A stretch of 64,000 nt of DNA from Thermovorax subterraneus (GCA_021608145.1 JAKIHM010000001.1:186001-250000); one strand, 5' to 3'; shown: positions 27,461 through 38,512, counted from the stretch's first letter. The notes: generated from the letters alone by a model not told the origin. Translations and numbers: made by a program.

Positions 27461-28261
27461 ATGGAAAGAAATCCTGCTCAGATAAGGTCAGTAGCTAAGG
27501 CTTTGAAGATAATCGACATTCTAGCAGAAGCTCGTAAAGAATTAGCTTTGCACGATATAGCCCAAAAGTTAGGTTTGGCTAAAAGCACTGTCCACGGACT
27601 ACTTGCAACTTTAAAGAGTTTCGGATATGTAGAACAATCCCCTTTTACGGGCAAATATAAGCTGGGGGTACGTTTGTTTGAAATAGGAAATATTGTAGCT
27701 CATAGCTGGGATGTGCGGGCGGTAGCAGCTCCATATATTCAGAAGTTAGTGAACGAATTAGAAGAAACAGTTCACCTTGTTGTAATGGATAAAGGAGAAG
27801 TGTTATATATCGATAAAAGAGAGAGTCTTCAGTCTATACGCATAGTTTCTCAAATTAGAATGCGACTTCCTGCTCACTGTACCGGAGTAGGTAAAGTGTT
27901 ATTGGCTTACCTTCCATCTAGTGAAGTAAAGAGAATTATTGCTCAAAAAGGTCTTCCGCGTTTTACCAAAAATACTATAACAGATCCCAAAGCCTTAGAA
28001 GAGGAACTAGTTAAGATACGTATCCAAGGATATGCCATAGATAATGAGGAAATTATGGACAGTCTCCGCTGTGTGGCTGCTCCTATTCGTGATCACACAG
28101 GAAAAGTTTGTGCTGCAATAAGTGTATCAGGCCCCGTAGCAAGATTAGATGGAGAAAAGCTTAAGCTAGCTATAGATTTAGTAACAAAAACGGCGAAAGA
28201 CATATCAGCCGGTCTGGGTTATCGGGAAGAACTTGTTGGTAAACCAGTTTCTTTCACATAA
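27461..28261 (+). CDS. IclR-family transcriptional regulator
   Basis: 266 residues. N-terminal winged helix (IRSVAKALKIIDILAE, then HDIAQKLGLAKSTVHGLLATL) and C-terminal effector domain (LRLPAHCTGVGKVLLAYL-like block, and YAIDNEEIMDSLRCVAAPIRD). IclR proteins often control catabolism of aromatic or hydroxy acids. It is the only regulator on the island, and the 15-bp palindromes at 11668 and 21259 have the right size for its sites, so it is the best candidate for regulating both operons. Strong AAGGAGG ribosome site. Confidence 0.92.
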   Translation: MERNPAQIRSVAKALKIIDILAEARKELALHDIAQKLGLAKSTVHGLLATLKSFGYVEQSPFTGKYKLGVRLFEIGNIVAHSWDVRAVAAPYIQKLVNELEETVHLVVMDKGEVLYIDKRESLQSIRIVSQIRMRLPAHCTGVGKVLLAYLPSSEVKRIIAQKGLPRFTKNTITDPKALEEELVKIRIQGYAIDNEEIMDSLRCVAAPIRDHTGKVCAAISVSGPVARLDGEKLKLAIDLVTKTAKDISAGLGYREELVGKPVSFT

Positions 28262-28299
28262 TAGATTTGTGGTATTTAAACATCTATTTGGATATAGAA

Positions 28300-28560
28300 A
28301 GTATTGCCTAAGATTTTTGAACATGTTTGAAATAAATTTTAAACTATAATAAACACTTTTTATTGTAAACCAAGAGAGTTAATTTAATTTCAATCTTAGG
28401 CAACAAGCTATCTAAATTAACCTTAATGTATTATGCTTTCACGACCTTGATGTAATTAAAGCCCAACATTTAAATAAGAAGCATAGCAAACGTATTAAGA
28501 AAGCAATAAAACATTTATAATAATTAGGAGAAACATGATTATTAAATAAGACGTGGGATT
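28300..28560 (-). pseudogene. Second IS fragment, right edge of island
   Basis: Sequence around 28402-28470 (AGGCAACAAGCT...TTAACCTTAAT...) resembles 26235-26300 (AAGCAACAAGCC...GTAACCTTAAT...). It appears to be the end of a second copy of the IS seen at 26100-27270. No intact frame. Confidence 0.4.
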
Positions 28561-28610
28561 TGCTAATAGATTAAGAAAAAGTCAGGCTTTTAACAAGGGG
28601 GAATGATTCG

Positions 28611-29447
28611 TTGAAAGAAATGAAAAAACTTGAAAAATTAAAAGACATGATAAAAAATCTCGGCAGTGTAATAGTTGCTTTTTCGGGAGGGGTCGACAGC
28701 ACTTTCCTTTTGAAAGTTTGTTTGGACGTGCTCGGGAAAGAGAATGTGCTGGCGGTGACCGCCCGCTCGAGCACCTATCCTTCAAGGGAATTGGAAGAAG
28801 CAAAAGAACTCGCAAAAAGTTTCGGGGCAAACCACGAGATTATAGTCTCGGAAGAACTCGAGGTGCCCGGCTTTTCGGAAAATCCGCCGGAGCGGTGCTA
28901 TTATTGCAAAAAGGAGCTGTTCGGGAAGCTCGTTAAAATGGCCCGCGAAAGGGGGTTTAATTTCGTCCTGGACGGCTCTAACGCCGACGACACCGGGGAC
29001 TTCAGGCCGGGAATGAAGGCAAAGGACGAGCTTGGGGTAATAAGCCCGCTGAAGGAAGTGGGGCTTACGAAAGCTGAGATCAGGGCATTATCCCAAAAAA
29101 TGGGACTTCCCACGTGGAACAAGCCCTCGTTTGCGTGCCTGGCATCCCGCTTTCCGTACGGAGAAAGGATAACCGAGGAAAAATTGAACAGGGTTGGGAG
29201 GGCAGAAGAGATTTTAAGAGGCCTCGGGTTTTCCCAGTACAGAGTAAGGAACCACGCGGACCTTGCAAGAATTGAGGTATCTCCGGAAGAGATAGAAAGG
29301 TTCTTTGAAAGAAGCTTGAGGGAAAAGGTGGTGGCCGAATTCAAAAAGCTGGGCTTTGTCTACGTTTCGCTGGACCTTACCGGATACAGGACCGGCAGCA
29401 TGAACGAAGGGCTTAAAGAGGAGGAAAAAGCGCTTTGGAAAAGCTAA
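28611..29447 (+). CDS. larE: NPN sulfur-insertion enzyme LarE (copy 2)
   Basis: 278 residues; same function and motifs as copy 1 ([16 protein letters not shown], Cys176 in FACLASR). Differences from copy 1 include MKKLEK versus MEKLKK near the start, Met/Ile at about residue 110, Val/Ala at about 150, and the patch [14 protein letters not shown] versus [14 protein letters not shown]. This copy leads the complete larE-larB-larC operon, now with upstream sequence supplied by the island rather than by recD2. Confidence 0.93.
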   Translation: MKEMKKLEKLKDMIKNLGSVIVAFSGGVDSTFLLKVCLDVLGKENVLAVTARSSTYPSRELEEAKELAKSFGANHEIIVSEELEVPGFSENPPERCYYCKKELFGKLVKMARERGFNFVLDGSNADDTGDFRPGMKAKDELGVISPLKEVGLTKAEIRALSQKMGLPTWNKPSFACLASRFPYGERITEEKLNRVGRAEEILRGLGFSQYRVRNHADLARIEVSPEEIERFFERSLREKVVAEFKKLGFVYVSLDLTGYRTGSMNEGLKEEEKALWKS

Positions 29448-30205
29448 AAGAGATTCTTTTAAAAGTCCAAAAAGGCGAGCTTTCCGTTGACGAGGCCATG
29501 AACTTTTTAAAATACCTACCTTACGAAGACCTGGGATTTGCAAAAGTGGACCATCACAGGGTTTTGAGAAAGGGAGTGCCCGAAGTCATCTTCTGTCAGG
29601 GCAAGACCCCGAAGCAGGTGGTGAGAATTGCGGAGCGGATGATGCAAAAGGGCACGAATATAATGGGCACCAGGGCAAGCTTAGAAGTTTTTGAAGAAGT
29701 GAAAAAAGCGATTCCCGAAGCGGTGTATTACCCGGACGCCCGGATATTTGCGGTGATAAAGGAGCCGGCGCCGAAAAACAAAGGCATCATCGCCGTGGTC
29801 TCCGCCGGGACGTCGGACCTCCCCGTGGCTGAAGAAGCGGCGGTGACCGCAGAGCTTCTGGGCAACAGGGTGGAAAGGCTCTACGACGTGGGCGTAGCAG
29901 GGATACACCGGCTTTTCATGAACATGGAAGTTTTGGAAAAAGCCCGGGTGATCGTGGTGGTGGCTGGGATGGAAGGGGCCCTCGCCAGCGTGGTAGCAGG
30001 CCTTGTGGACAAACCCGTTATAGCGGTGCCCACCAGCGTTGGATACGGCGCCAATTTTTCAGGCCTTTCGGCCTTACTCACCATGCTGAACAGCTGCGCC
30101 GGCGGCATCACAGTGGTGAACATCGACAACGGATTCGGCGCGGGTCTTGCCGCCCATCAAATAAACAGGCTAGGAGGCAGGGAAGATGAAACTTCTTTAC
30201 CTTGA
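29435..30205 (+). CDS. larB: NPN carboxylase/hydrolase LarB (copy 2)
   Basis: Same 256-residue protein as copy 1 apart from Val for Ile near residue 84. It overlaps larE by 13 bp and larC by 20 bp, indicating tight coupling. Catalyses the first NPN step from nicotinic acid adenine dinucleotide. Confidence 0.93.
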   Translation: MEKLKEILLKVQKGELSVDEAMNFLKYLPYEDLGFAKVDHHRVLRKGVPEVIFCQGKTPKQVVRIAERMMQKGTNIMGTRASLEVFEEVKKAIPEAVYYPDARIFAVIKEPAPKNKGIIAVVSAGTSDLPVAEEAAVTAELLGNRVERLYDVGVAGIHRLFMNMEVLEKARVIVVVAGMEGALASVVAGLVDKPVIAVPTSVGYGANFSGLSALLTMLNSCAGGITVVNIDNGFGAGLAAHQINRLGGREDETSLP

Positions 30206-31358
30206 TTGCTTTTCCGGGATAAGCGGCGACATGTTTTTAGGGGCCCTTTTGGACCTGGGGATAGATGAAAGGGATTTTGTTGCGGAATTGAAAAAACTTC
30301 CGCTTTCCGGATACGAGATAGAAATTAAAAAGGCATTGAAAAAGGGCATCGCGGGCACCGATGTTTACATAAAGTCTTCTGAACACCACCCGCACAGGGG
30401 TTTGAAGGAAATATACGACATTATAGATAAAAGCGCGCTGAAGCCCGAAGTCAAAAAAATGAGCAAGGAGGCCTTCTTGAAACTTGCCCGGGCGGAGGGC
30501 AAAATTCACGGCAAAGCCCCGGAGGAAATCCACTTTCATGAAGTCGGCGCCGTGGACTCCATCGTGGACATCGTTGGAAGTTGCATATTGATGGATATGT
30601 TAAAGCCGGACCTGGTGGTTTCATCTCCGGTGAACGTAGGAAGCGGCACTATCGAGTGTGCCCACGGGGTGCTGCCGGTGCCTGCTCCGGCGACCCTGGA
30701 ACTTTTAAAAGGCGTTCCGGTTTACGCCCGTGGGGAAGAAGGAGAGCTCACCACCCCTACCGGTGCCTTGCTTTTGTCTGTTTTTGTAAGCAGGTTCGGG
30801 CCCATGCCGGAGGGAATCACGGAGAAAGTAGGTTATGGTCTCGGTAAAAAGGACCGCAAAAGCCCCAACGTGCTCCGGGCGGTGCTCATGGAGGCCGAGG
30901 AAGAGGATTTGGAAAAAGACCGGGTGCTGGTGATGGAAGCCAACATAGACGATATGAATCCCGAGCTTTACGATGAGGTCATGGAAAGCCTTTTCAATAA
31001 AGGGGCACTCGATGTTTTTATCACCCCGATTATAATGAAAAAAAGCCGGCCGGCGGTGAAACTTTCCTGCATAGTGCCCTTTGACAAAAAGGAACAAATT
31101 GCCGACGCCCTCTTGATGGAGACCACCACCATAGGCGTGAGGTACTACGAAGTCGACAGGTGCAAACTGGAGAGAAATATTGAGAAAAAAGAAACGCCGT
31201 GGGGAACTGTGAGGGTGAAGGTGCTTAAAAAAAGCGGCAGGCTAGTGCGAATTACACCGGAGTTCGAGGATGTGCGCCAAATATCGCGCAACTTCAATAT
31301 CCCCGTTCTCAAGGTGTATAACGATATGCTTGCATTATTGAACGAAAAAGATGAATAA
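30186..31358 (+). CDS. larC: NPN nickel-insertion enzyme LarC
   Basis: 390 residues. CTP-dependent cyclometallase that inserts nickel into the sulfurised pyridinium nucleotide. Starts [17 protein letters not shown]; a His-containing stretch ([24 protein letters not shown]) and the C-terminal LarC2 region ([17 protein letters not shown]) are present in one frame, unlike the lactobacilli where larC is split by a programmed frameshift. It is the only complete larC in the window, so both larE-larB copies depend on it. Confidence 0.95.
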   Translation: MKLLYLDCFSGISGDMFLGALLDLGIDERDFVAELKKLPLSGYEIEIKKALKKGIAGTDVYIKSSEHHPHRGLKEIYDIIDKSALKPEVKKMSKEAFLKLARAEGKIHGKAPEEIHFHEVGAVDSIVDIVGSCILMDMLKPDLVVSSPVNVGSGTIECAHGVLPVPAPATLELLKGVPVYARGEEGELTTPTGALLLSVFVSRFGPMPEGITEKVGYGLGKKDRKSPNVLRAVLMEAEEEDLEKDRVLVMEANIDDMNPELYDEVMESLFNKGALDVFITPIIMKKSRPAVKLSCIVPFDKKEQIADALLMETTTIGVRYYEVDRCKLERNIEKKETPWGTVRVKVLKKSGRLVRITPEFEDVRQISRNFNIPVLKVYNDMLALLNEKDE

Positions 31359-31411
31359 AGCCCGAAAAATATGTTATAATGACTACAAAAAAGGAATTGG
31401 GAGTGTTTTAA

Positions 31412-32911
31412 ATGACGGAAAAGGTCAGGGTAAGATTTGCGCCTAGTCCTACCGGCAGCCTTCACATAGGAGGCGCAAGGACTGCTCTTTTCAACCTACT
31501 CTTTGCCCGCCATAACGGTGGAACTTTCATCCTCAGGATAGAGGATACCGACACCGAACGCTCCAGGGAAGAGTCGGTGGCCCAGATTATAAGGTCCATG
31601 AAGTGGTTGGGACTCGACTGGGATGAGGGCCCCGACAAGGGGGGGAATTATGGGCCTTATTTTCAGTCCCAGCGCCTTGAGCTTTACAGGAAAGAGGCCG
31701 AAAGGCTTATTGAGGAGGGCAAGGCTTACTACTGCTACTGCACGCCTGAGGAGCTCGCATCCCGCAGGGAGGCCATGCTGAAGGCCGGGAAAGCCCCGAG
31801 GTACGAGGGGATTTGCAGGAACCTGAGCGAGGAGGAAAGGAAAAAATACGAAGCCGAGGGCAGAAAGCCCGTCATAAGGCTGAAGGTGCCTCAGGAAGGC
31901 GAGACCATCGTGGAGGATATCATCCGCGGCACGGTCGTCTTTGAAAATTCGGTGCTGGACGATTTCATCATAATGAAATCCAACGGCATGCCGACGTATA
32001 ATTTCGCCTGCGTGGTGGACGACCATGCCATGGGAATTACCCACGTAATAAGGGCGGAGGAGCACCTTTCCAACACGCCTAAGCAGATACAGGTGTACAA
32101 AGCCCTAGGGTACGAAATTCCAGAATTTGCCCACGTGCCCATGATACTTGCGCCGGACCGGAGCAAGTTGAGCAAGCGCCACGGCGCTACCTCCGTCGAG
32201 GAGTTCCGCGACCAGGGTTACCTACCCCAGGCCATCATAAACTACCTCACGCTGCTTGGGTGGTCCCCACCGGATGGCGAAGAAATCCTGAGCATGGAAA
32301 AGGCCATAAAGGAGTTTAGCTTAGAGAGGGTAAACAAAACCGCGGCCATATACGATGTAAAAAAGCTAACTTGGCTCAACAGCCACTATTTGCGGGAGCT
32401 CGACCTGGATTACATAACCTCCGAGACAATTCCCTTCCTGGTCAAAAAGGGCATCATCTCGGAGGAGGAATCGAAACAGCGGTACGAATACATCAAAAAA
32501 GCGGTGGAAATTTCCAGGGACAGAGCGAAAACCTTGGACGAACTCGCTGACTCCATAGCCTTTTTCTTAAGGGATGTTGAGGAATACGAGGAAAAGGGTG
32601 TAAGAAAGCATTTCGCAAAAGAAAACGCCGCCGAGCTTCTTTTGAAAGGCGCCGAAGCCCTTGAAGAGCTGAAGCGATTTGACAAACAGCAGGCAGAGAT
32701 TGCTTTCAGGAGCCTCGCCGATGCTATGGGGGTGAAGGCGGCGGAGCTCATCCACCCGACACGCCTTGCCATAACCGGAAGGACCGTGGGGCCCGGACTA
32801 TTCGATATAATTGAGCTCCTAGGCCGGGAAGAGACCGCAAGGCGCATGAGAAAGGCGGCAAGATGGATAAAAGAAAGCGGAAATCTGACAAAAGCTGGAG
32901 GGGAGAATTGA
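31412..32911 (+). CDS. gltX: Glutamyl-tRNA synthetase
   Basis: 499 residues, class I synthetase. HIGH motif in [23 protein letters not shown]-type motif in [17 protein letters not shown]. The Cys residues in YCYCTPEEL resemble the zinc-binding insertion of bacterial enzymes. A TATAAT at 31375-31380 upstream suggests its own promoter after larC. The stop is 2 bp before the next start. Confidence 0.96.
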   Translation: MTEKVRVRFAPSPTGSLHIGGARTALFNLLFARHNGGTFILRIEDTDTERSREESVAQIIRSMKWLGLDWDEGPDKGGNYGPYFQSQRLELYRKEAERLIEEGKAYYCYCTPEELASRREAMLKAGKAPRYEGICRNLSEEERKKYEAEGRKPVIRLKVPQEGETIVEDIIRGTVVFENSVLDDFIIMKSNGMPTYNFACVVDDHAMGITHVIRAEEHLSNTPKQIQVYKALGYEIPEFAHVPMILAPDRSKLSKRHGATSVEEFRDQGYLPQAIINYLTLLGWSPPDGEEILSMEKAIKEFSLERVNKTAAIYDVKKLTWLNSHYLRELDLDYITSETIPFLVKKGIISEEESKQRYEYIKKAVEISRDRAKTLDELADSIAFFLRDVEEYEEKGVRKHFAKENAAELLLKGAEALEELKRFDKQQAEIAFRSLADAMGVKAAELIHPTRLAITGRTVGPGLFDIIELLGREETARRMRKAARWIKESGNLTKAGGEN

Positions 32912-32913
32912 AT

Positions 32914-33498
32914 ATGGCGAAAATCCCCACTAGAGAAGAGGCCTTTGAATTGTTGAAAAGATATACGAAAAGTGAAAACCTCATAAAGCACGCCCTTGCG
33001 GTGGAATCCGTAATGCGCCACTTTGCCAGGCTTTTCGGCGAAGACGAGGAAAAATGGGGCATAATAGGCCTCGTGCACGACCTAGACTACGAAATGTACC
33101 CCGAACAGCACTGCAAAAAGGTAAGGGAAATATTGGAGCAAGAAGGCTGGCCCGACGACTACATAAAGGCGGTCCAGAGCCACGGCTGGAACATTTGCGT
33201 AGATGTAGAGCCCACGGAGAGGATGGAAAAGGTGCTCTATGCTGTCGACGAACTCACGGGCCTTATTACGGCTACGGTCCTTATGCGCCCAGACAGGAGC
33301 ATTATGAGCACTACCCTTCAGTCGGTAAAGAAAAAGTGGAAGCAAAAGAGCTTTGCCGCAGGAGTAAACCGGGAAGTCATCGAGGAAGGTGCGAAAATGC
33401 TCGGCATGGACCTGGACCGGGTGATAGAAGAGACCATAAAGGGCATGCAAGAAGTTGCGAGGGAAATAGGACTCCTTGGCGAATTCAAGGCCGAATAA
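32914..33498 (+). CDS. HD-domain hydrolase
   Basis: About 194 residues. HD motif is in GLVHDLDYEMYP with an upstream His (ENLIKHALAVESVMRH) and a later Asp (AVDELTGL), so the metal site looks complete. Such small HD proteins are predicted phosphohydrolases acting on nucleotides. ATG 32914 follows GGAGGGGA. Co-transcribed with gltX and followed by a terminator. Confidence 0.85.
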   Translation: MAKIPTREEAFELLKRYTKSENLIKHALAVESVMRHFARLFGEDEEKWGIIGLVHDLDYEMYPEQHCKKVREILEQEGWPDDYIKAVQSHGWNICVDVEPTERMEKVLYAVDELTGLITATVLMRPDRSIMSTTLQSVKKKWKQKSFAAGVNREVIEEGAKMLGMDLDRVIEETIKGMQEVAREIGLLGEFKAE

Positions 33499-33515
33499 CG
33501 AATAAAAATATTGCC

Positions 33516-33542
33516 GGGCGCTCAAAGCGCCCCTTTATTTTA
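33516..33542 (+). terminator. Rho-independent terminator after HD gene
   Basis: GGGCGC-TCAAA-GCGCCC followed by CTTTATTTT. Confidence 0.8.
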
Positions 33543-33543
33543 A

Positions 33544-33982
33544 CAACATACCGGTAGTGCGGAGGCTTTCGGGGGGGGGGTGCAGTTTTTCACGACCTGG
33601 GGAATTTGAATTTCACCTTTATCGTCAACGAAGATATATCGAACTTCGCCGATTTCAAGAAGTTCACCGAACCCATAATCGAGGTGTTGAGAAAGCTTTC
33701 CGTGAACGCGGAGTTTTCAGGGAGGAACGATATAACGATAGACGGCAAGAAAATTTCGGGAAATGCACCGTAGAGGTTCACATGAACGTGGAAAGAGGCA
33801 TTACAGAAGATGTGAAATTTTACGGGGACTTTTTCGGAAAGCGTGACATCGCCGAGGTGGAAGGGCTCTTGAAGGGCGTAAAGCACGAGGAAGATGAAAT
33901 AAAAAAGGCCCTTTCAAAAATAAATATAGACGACTATTTTGCGGGCATTACCGCGGAGGAATTGGTGAGCTTGTTTTTTTAA
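33544..33982 (+). pseudogene. lplA: Lipoate-protein ligase fragment
   Basis: Frames together recreate pieces of Lpl[12 protein letters not shown], then in another frame [14 protein letters not shown] ... [16 protein letters not shown], then [19 protein letters not shown] and DFFGKRDIAEVEG to the C terminus. The N-terminal ~65 residues are missing, the segment between KISGNA and VEVHMNV is deleted, and the first frame change falls in a run of ten G (33571-33580) where nine would keep frame. Lipoate ligase activity is not expected. Confidence 0.82.
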
Positions 33983-34065
33983 TTTACTTTATTATTGCAA
34001 TAAAGTTAAATTGATATTAAAATAGAAATCACATAAAAAATTGGTAGTAAGGAGTTGATACAAAA

Positions 34066-35654
34066 ATGGGAATTATGTAAATGGCAAGAAAATATACATC
34101 TACGACTCCACTCTGAGAGATGGAGCTCAGGCTGAGGGAATTTCATTTTCTGTGGGCGACAAATTAAAAATTGCAAAAAAACTGGATGAATTCGGTGTAG
34201 ACTACATTGAAGCAGGCAATCCCGGTTCAAATCCCAAGGATGTTGAATTTTTTGAAAAAGTAAAAGATATAAAGTTTAACAATGCTAAATTGGTCGCATT
34301 TGGCAGCACTCGAAGACCCTACATAAAGCCAGATGAGGATGCAAACTTAGCTGCTCTTTTGAGAAGTGAAACCTCCGTGGTTGCTATCTTTGGCAAAAGT
34401 TGGGATTTTCATGTCGCTGAAGTAATCAGAACTACGCTGGACGAAAATCTGAGAATGATATATGATTCTATTGCTTATATGAAAAAGCATGGCAAAGAAG
34501 TGGTATTTGATGCTGAACACTTTTTTGATGGTTATAAAGCCAACAAAGAATATGCATTAAAGGCCCTTGAGACTGCTTGGCAAGCTGGAGCAGACTGGCT
34601 CGTATTATGTGATACCAATGGCGGCTCGTTCCCTTCTGAAATCGCTGAAATAGTCAAGGTCGTGGTGGAAAAATTTTCGGCAATTCCTATAGGTATACAC
34701 TGCCACAACGATGGTGGTATGGCCGTCGCCAATTCCATCGTTGCAGTAGAACAAGGAGTTGTGCAGGTGCAAGGAACGTTTAACGGGTACGGTGAACGGT
34801 GTGGAAATGCCAATTTATGCACGATCATTCCCAATTTGCAGCTAAAACGCAATTACTACTGTGTTCCGCAGCAAAGTATAAGTGAATTGACTGGTGTTTC
34901 TCGCTATATAAGCGAAGTGGCTAACCTGGCGCCAAATGAGCGCGCCCCTTATGTTGGCAACTGTGCATTTGCTCACAAAGGTGGAATGCACATTGACGCC
35001 ATTTTAAAAAATCCCGCCACCTTTGAACATATACCGCCGGAGTCGGTAGGCAATCAAAGGCGAATACTCATGTCCGAGGTTGCGGGCCGCAGTACTATTC
35101 TCGGTAAAATTCAAAAAGTTGCGCCTTGGGTCACAAAGGATTCGCCTGAGGTGCAGCAGTTAATAGATAATTTAAAACGCCTGGAACATGAAGGTTATCA
35201 GTTCGAAGGTGCCGAAAGCTCCTTTGAGCTTATGGTGAGAAGGGCGCTGGGAAAGGACCATAAATTTTTTGAGGTAAAAAGTTTCCGGGTTCTTTGCGAG
35301 GAGCCATGGCAGGAGGATTACAGCGCATTAGCCGTTATCAAGGTAGAGGTAAATGGAGTAGAAGAAGTCACGGCAGCCGAAGGAGATGGCCCGGTAAATG
35401 CCCTTGACAAAGCCTTGAGAAAGGCTTTGGAGGTTTTTTATCCTCAACTCAAAAAGATGCGTCTTACCGATTACAAAGTTCGGGTGCTTGACACTTCAAA
35501 GGCCACCGCAGCTAAGGTCAGGGTCCACATTGAATCCACCGATGGAGAAAGGGTGTGGGGTACGGTAGGTGTATCTACAAACATAATTGAGGCAAGCTTT
35601 AATGCTCTAATAGACTCCATCGAGTATTTTCTTTATAACGAGATGGGAATATAG
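34066..35654 (+). pseudogene. cimA: (R)-citramalate synthase with frame break at the start
   Basis: Makes citramalate from pyruvate and acetyl-CoA for isoleucine synthesis. HMGL-like catalytic domain with IYDSTLRDGAQAEGISF, metal motif GIHCHNDGG, and C-terminal regulatory domain (about 500 residues in frame). The expected start (ATG 34066, AAGGAG upstream) is one base out of frame with the rest and meets TAA at 34078. In the main frame no ATG/GTG/TTG precedes the catalytic TLRDG motif; the first is GTG 34152, which would delete it. A single-base indel near 34078 explains this. The rest of the gene shows no decay, so a sequence error or very recent mutation is likely. Confidence 0.85.
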
Positions 35655-35670
35655 AAAGGAGCTGAAATGC

Positions 35671-36936
35671 ATGGGGATGACTTTGACTCAAAAGATACTG
35701 GCTGCTCATGCGGGTTTGGATAAAGTTGAGCCGGGACAGCTCATAATGGCAAATGTAGACTTGGTCCTGGGAAATGATGTTACTACTCCTGTGGCCATAC
35801 AGGAGTTTAAGCGCATGGGGGCTAAAAAGGTCTTTGATAGAAAAAAGATAGCACTAGTACCCGACCACTTTACTCCTAACAAAGACATCAAATCGGCAGA
35901 GCAGTGCAAAATTGTCCGCGAGTTTGCGTACGAGATGGGTATAGAAAACTATTTTGAAGTGGGTCAGATGGGAATAGAGCACGCGCTTATACCCGAGAAA
36001 GGTTTGGTGGTACCCGGCGATTTGGTAATCGGTGCTGATTCGCATACCTGTACCTATGGAGCCTTAGGTGCATTTTCTACCGGCGTAGGTAGCACTGATA
36101 TGGCTGCTGCCATGGCTACCGGGCAGGCATGGTTTAAGGTGCCTGAAGCCATAAAGTTTGTGCTAAAAGGCCAATTGAAAAGGTGGGTAAGCGGAAAAGA
36201 TGTAATACTTCAGATTATCGGAATGATTGGCGTGGATGGTGCTTTGTATAAGTCCATGGAGTTTACCGGGGAAGGCTTAGCCTCCCTTTCAATGGATGAT
36301 AGATTTACCATCGCCAATATGGCCATAGAGGCTGGCGCCAAAAACGGAATATTCGATGTGGATGAAAAAACTCTGGAATACGTAAGAGCACATTCCGAAA
36401 GGGATTTTAAAGTATACAAGGCCGATGAGGATGCAGAGTATTCGCAAGTATTCGAAATAGACCTGTCTAACATTCCGCTTACCGTGGCTTTCCCCCATCT
36501 TCCGTCTAATATCAGGACGTTTGATGAAATAGGCGATATTCCCATAGACCAGGTTGTAATAGGGTCATGTACCAACGGAAGGCTTAGCGACCTCAGGGTT
36601 GCAGCCCAGATCATGAAGGGCCATAAGGTCCATCCCCGTGTGCGCACGATAATTATTCCTGCAACCCAAAAGATATACCTTGAAGCTATGAAAGAAGGGC
36701 TTTTAGAGATATTCATTGAGGCTGGTGCTGTCGTTAGCACTCCTACCTGTGGCCCTTGCTTGGGCGGGCATATGGGTATACTGGCGAAAGGCGAAAGGGC
36801 GGTGGCTACAACCAACAGGAATTTCGTAGGCAGAATGGGGCACGTAGAGAGCGAGGTTTACATCGCAAGCCCGGCTGTAGCTGCTGCTTCAGCTATTACA
36901 GGAAAGATTTCTTCGCCCGAGGAGGTTATAAAATGA
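35671..36936 (+). CDS. leuC: 3-isopropylmalate dehydratase large subunit
   Basis: 421 residues of the aconitase family (LeuC/HacA type); isomerises 2- to 3-isopropylmalate and, with citramalate, serves the isoleucine branch too. Cluster Cys residues are in [13 protein letters not shown] and [36 protein letters not shown] is the family block. AAGGAG ribosome site. Overlaps leuD by ATGA. The downstream unit cimA-leuC-leuD-leuB is one operon. Confidence 0.94.
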   Translation: MGMTLTQKILAAHAGLDKVEPGQLIMANVDLVLGNDVTTPVAIQEFKRMGAKKVFDRKKIALVPDHFTPNKDIKSAEQCKIVREFAYEMGIENYFEVGQMGIEHALIPEKGLVVPGDLVIGADSHTCTYGALGAFSTGVGSTDMAAAMATGQAWFKVPEAIKFVLKGQLKRWVSGKDVILQIIGMIGVDGALYKSMEFTGEGLASLSMDDRFTIANMAIEAGAKNGIFDVDEKTLEYVRAHSERDFKVYKADEDAEYSQVFEIDLSNIPLTVAFPHLPSNIRTFDEIGDIPIDQVVIGSCTNGRLSDLRVAAQIMKGHKVHPRVRTIIIPATQKIYLEAMKEGLLEIFIEAGAVVSTPTCGPCLGGHMGILAKGERAVATTNRNFVGRMGHVESEVYIASPAVAAASAITGKISSPEEVIK

Positions 36937-37424
36937 TAAAAGGTAGAGCTATTAAATACGGCGATAATGTGGATACCGATGTAATTATCCCGGCCCGTTA
37001 TCTAAATACGACAGACCCTAAAGAGTTGGCTGCGCACTGCATGGAAGATTTAGATCCGGAGTTTAAAAATAAAGTCCGGCCCGGAGACATAATAGTTGCC
37101 GGCGCCAATTTTGGGTGTGGTTCATCCAGGGAACATGCTCCTATTGCAATCAAGGCTTCGGGTATTAGCTGTGTCATAGCCGAGACTTTTGCACGCATTT
37201 TTTTCCGCAATGCCATCAACATAGGATTGCCCATAGTAGAGTGCCCTGAAGCTGCCAGGGACATAAAAGACGGTGACCAGGTGGCTGTAGACCTGACGAC
37301 TGGTGAGATTACAAATTTAACTACAGGAAAAGTTTATAAAGCCCCTCCATTCCCGCCGTTCATGCAGGAGCTCATAAAGCTGGGTGGCCTGGTTGAATAC
37401 GTAAGGGAAAGGATGGAGGTATAG
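36933..37424 (+). CDS. leuD: 3-isopropylmalate dehydratase small subunit
   Basis: 163 residues. The swivel domain has IPARYLN, the substrate motif [13 protein letters not shown] and a typical C terminus. ATG 36933 overlaps the leuC stop and follows GAGGAGG, so it is preferred to the upstream in-frame codons within leuC. Works with LeuC in a heterodimer. Confidence 0.94.
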   Translation: MIKGRAIKYGDNVDTDVIIPARYLNTTDPKELAAHCMEDLDPEFKNKVRPGDIIVAGANFGCGSSREHAPIAIKASGISCVIAETFARIFFRNAINIGLPIVECPEAARDIKDGDQVAVDLTTGEITNLTTGKVYKAPPFPPFMQELIKLGGLVEYVRERMEV

Positions 37425-37426
37425 GA

Positions 37427-38491
37427 ATGAAAATTGCCGTAATACCGGGCGACGGTATAGGACCTGAGGTGGTCGGTCAGGCCATAGTAGTGCTCGAGGC
37501 GGTGGCACAAAAATTTGGCCACCGGTTTGAATATCGGGAAGCACTCCTGGGTGGAGCGGCCTTGGATGTAAAGGGAGTGCCGCTCCCCGATGAGACTTTG
37601 GAGATATGTTTGAAAAGCGATGCGGTGCTTTTGGGAGCGGTAGGGGGTCCCAAATGGGACAACCTGCCGGGGCACCTGAGACCGGAAGCAGGGCTTTTGG
37701 GAATACGAAAGGGACTGAACTTATTTGCAAACCTGAGGCCTGCCAAGGTGTTTCCTCAGCTTAAATCGAACTCCACTTTAAAAGAAGAAGCGCTAGGAGA
37801 AGGCATCGATATACTGGTGGTGCGAGAACTCACGGGCGATATCTACTTTGGCGAAAAGGGAAGGGCTAAAATTCCCGGTGGCGAGAAAGCTTGGGATACG
37901 GCCGTCTATACCACTTATGAGGTGGAGCGCGTGGCTCATCTGGCATTTAGAATTGCAAGAGGGCGCCGCCGAAAGGTCACATCGGTAGACAAGGCAAACG
38001 TTTTGGAAAGCTCCAGGCTATGGCGGGAGGTAGTATCGAAGGTAGGAGAGCAGTATAAGGATGTGGAGCTGAATCATATGTATGTCGACAATGCCGCAAT
38101 GCAGCTTATAAAAAACCCACACCAGTTCGACGTAATACTTACTACCAATATGTTCGGTGATATCCTGAGCGACGAGGCGGCCATGCTTACGGGGTCTTTG
38201 GGAATGCTTCCTTCTGCAAGCCTGGGAGAAGGAAGGCTGGGGCTTTATGAACCCGTCCATGGGTCTGCGCCTGACATCGCAGGGCAGGACAAGGCAAACC
38301 CCATTGCCACTATATTAAGCGCCGCAATGATGCTACGCTATAGTTTTTGCCTGGAAGAGGAAGCCCGGGCCGTAGAAAATGCGGTAAGCAAAGTGCTAGA
38401 CCAAGGATACAGGACTTCCGACATTGCAACACCTGGCGCCAAAATAGTGGGGACGAAAGAAATGGGAAGCCTTATTGCGCGAAATATATAA
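37427..38491 (+). CDS. leuB: 3-isopropylmalate dehydrogenase
   Basis: 354 residues. NAD-dependent oxidative decarboxylase of the ICDH/IPMDH family. [10 protein letters not shown] at the N terminus, [14 protein letters not shown], metal-binding Asp in [13 protein letters not shown], and the NAD-site block [14 protein letters not shown]. Two bases after leuD. Last gene of the operon. Confidence 0.95.
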   Translation: MKIAVIPGDGIGPEVVGQAIVVLEAVAQKFGHRFEYREALLGGAALDVKGVPLPDETLEICLKSDAVLLGAVGGPKWDNLPGHLRPEAGLLGIRKGLNLFANLRPAKVFPQLKSNSTLKEEALGEGIDILVVRELTGDIYFGEKGRAKIPGGEKAWDTAVYTTYEVERVAHLAFRIARGRRRKVTSVDKANVLESSRLWREVVSKVGEQYKDVELNHMYVDNAAMQLIKNPHQFDVILTTNMFGDILSDEAAMLTGSLGMLPSASLGEGRLGLYEPVHGSAPDIAGQDKANPIATILSAAMMLRYSFCLEEEARAVENAVSKVLDQGYRTSDIATPGAKIVGTKEMGSLIARNI

Positions 38492-38512
38492 TAAACTAAT
38501 AACGAAACAACG

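Larger units (their letters stand above)
28609..30311 (+). repeat. 1.7-kb direct repeat, right copy (larE-larB-larC start)
   Basis: Partner of 9087-10789. The left flank is island sequence with its own AAGGGGG ribosome site; the right flank is the native larC continuation and gltX. Confidence 0.95.

Noticed and set aside
9087-30311. larE-larB duplication as an assembly artefact
   Set aside because: The copies carry real differences, including a dense patch, and have different unique flanks on each side; an artefact would be identical. Long reads would still be decisive.
31338-31380. TTGAAC and TATAAT as a full gltX promoter
   Set aside because: Spacing between the two is about 31 bp; only the -10 is acceptable.
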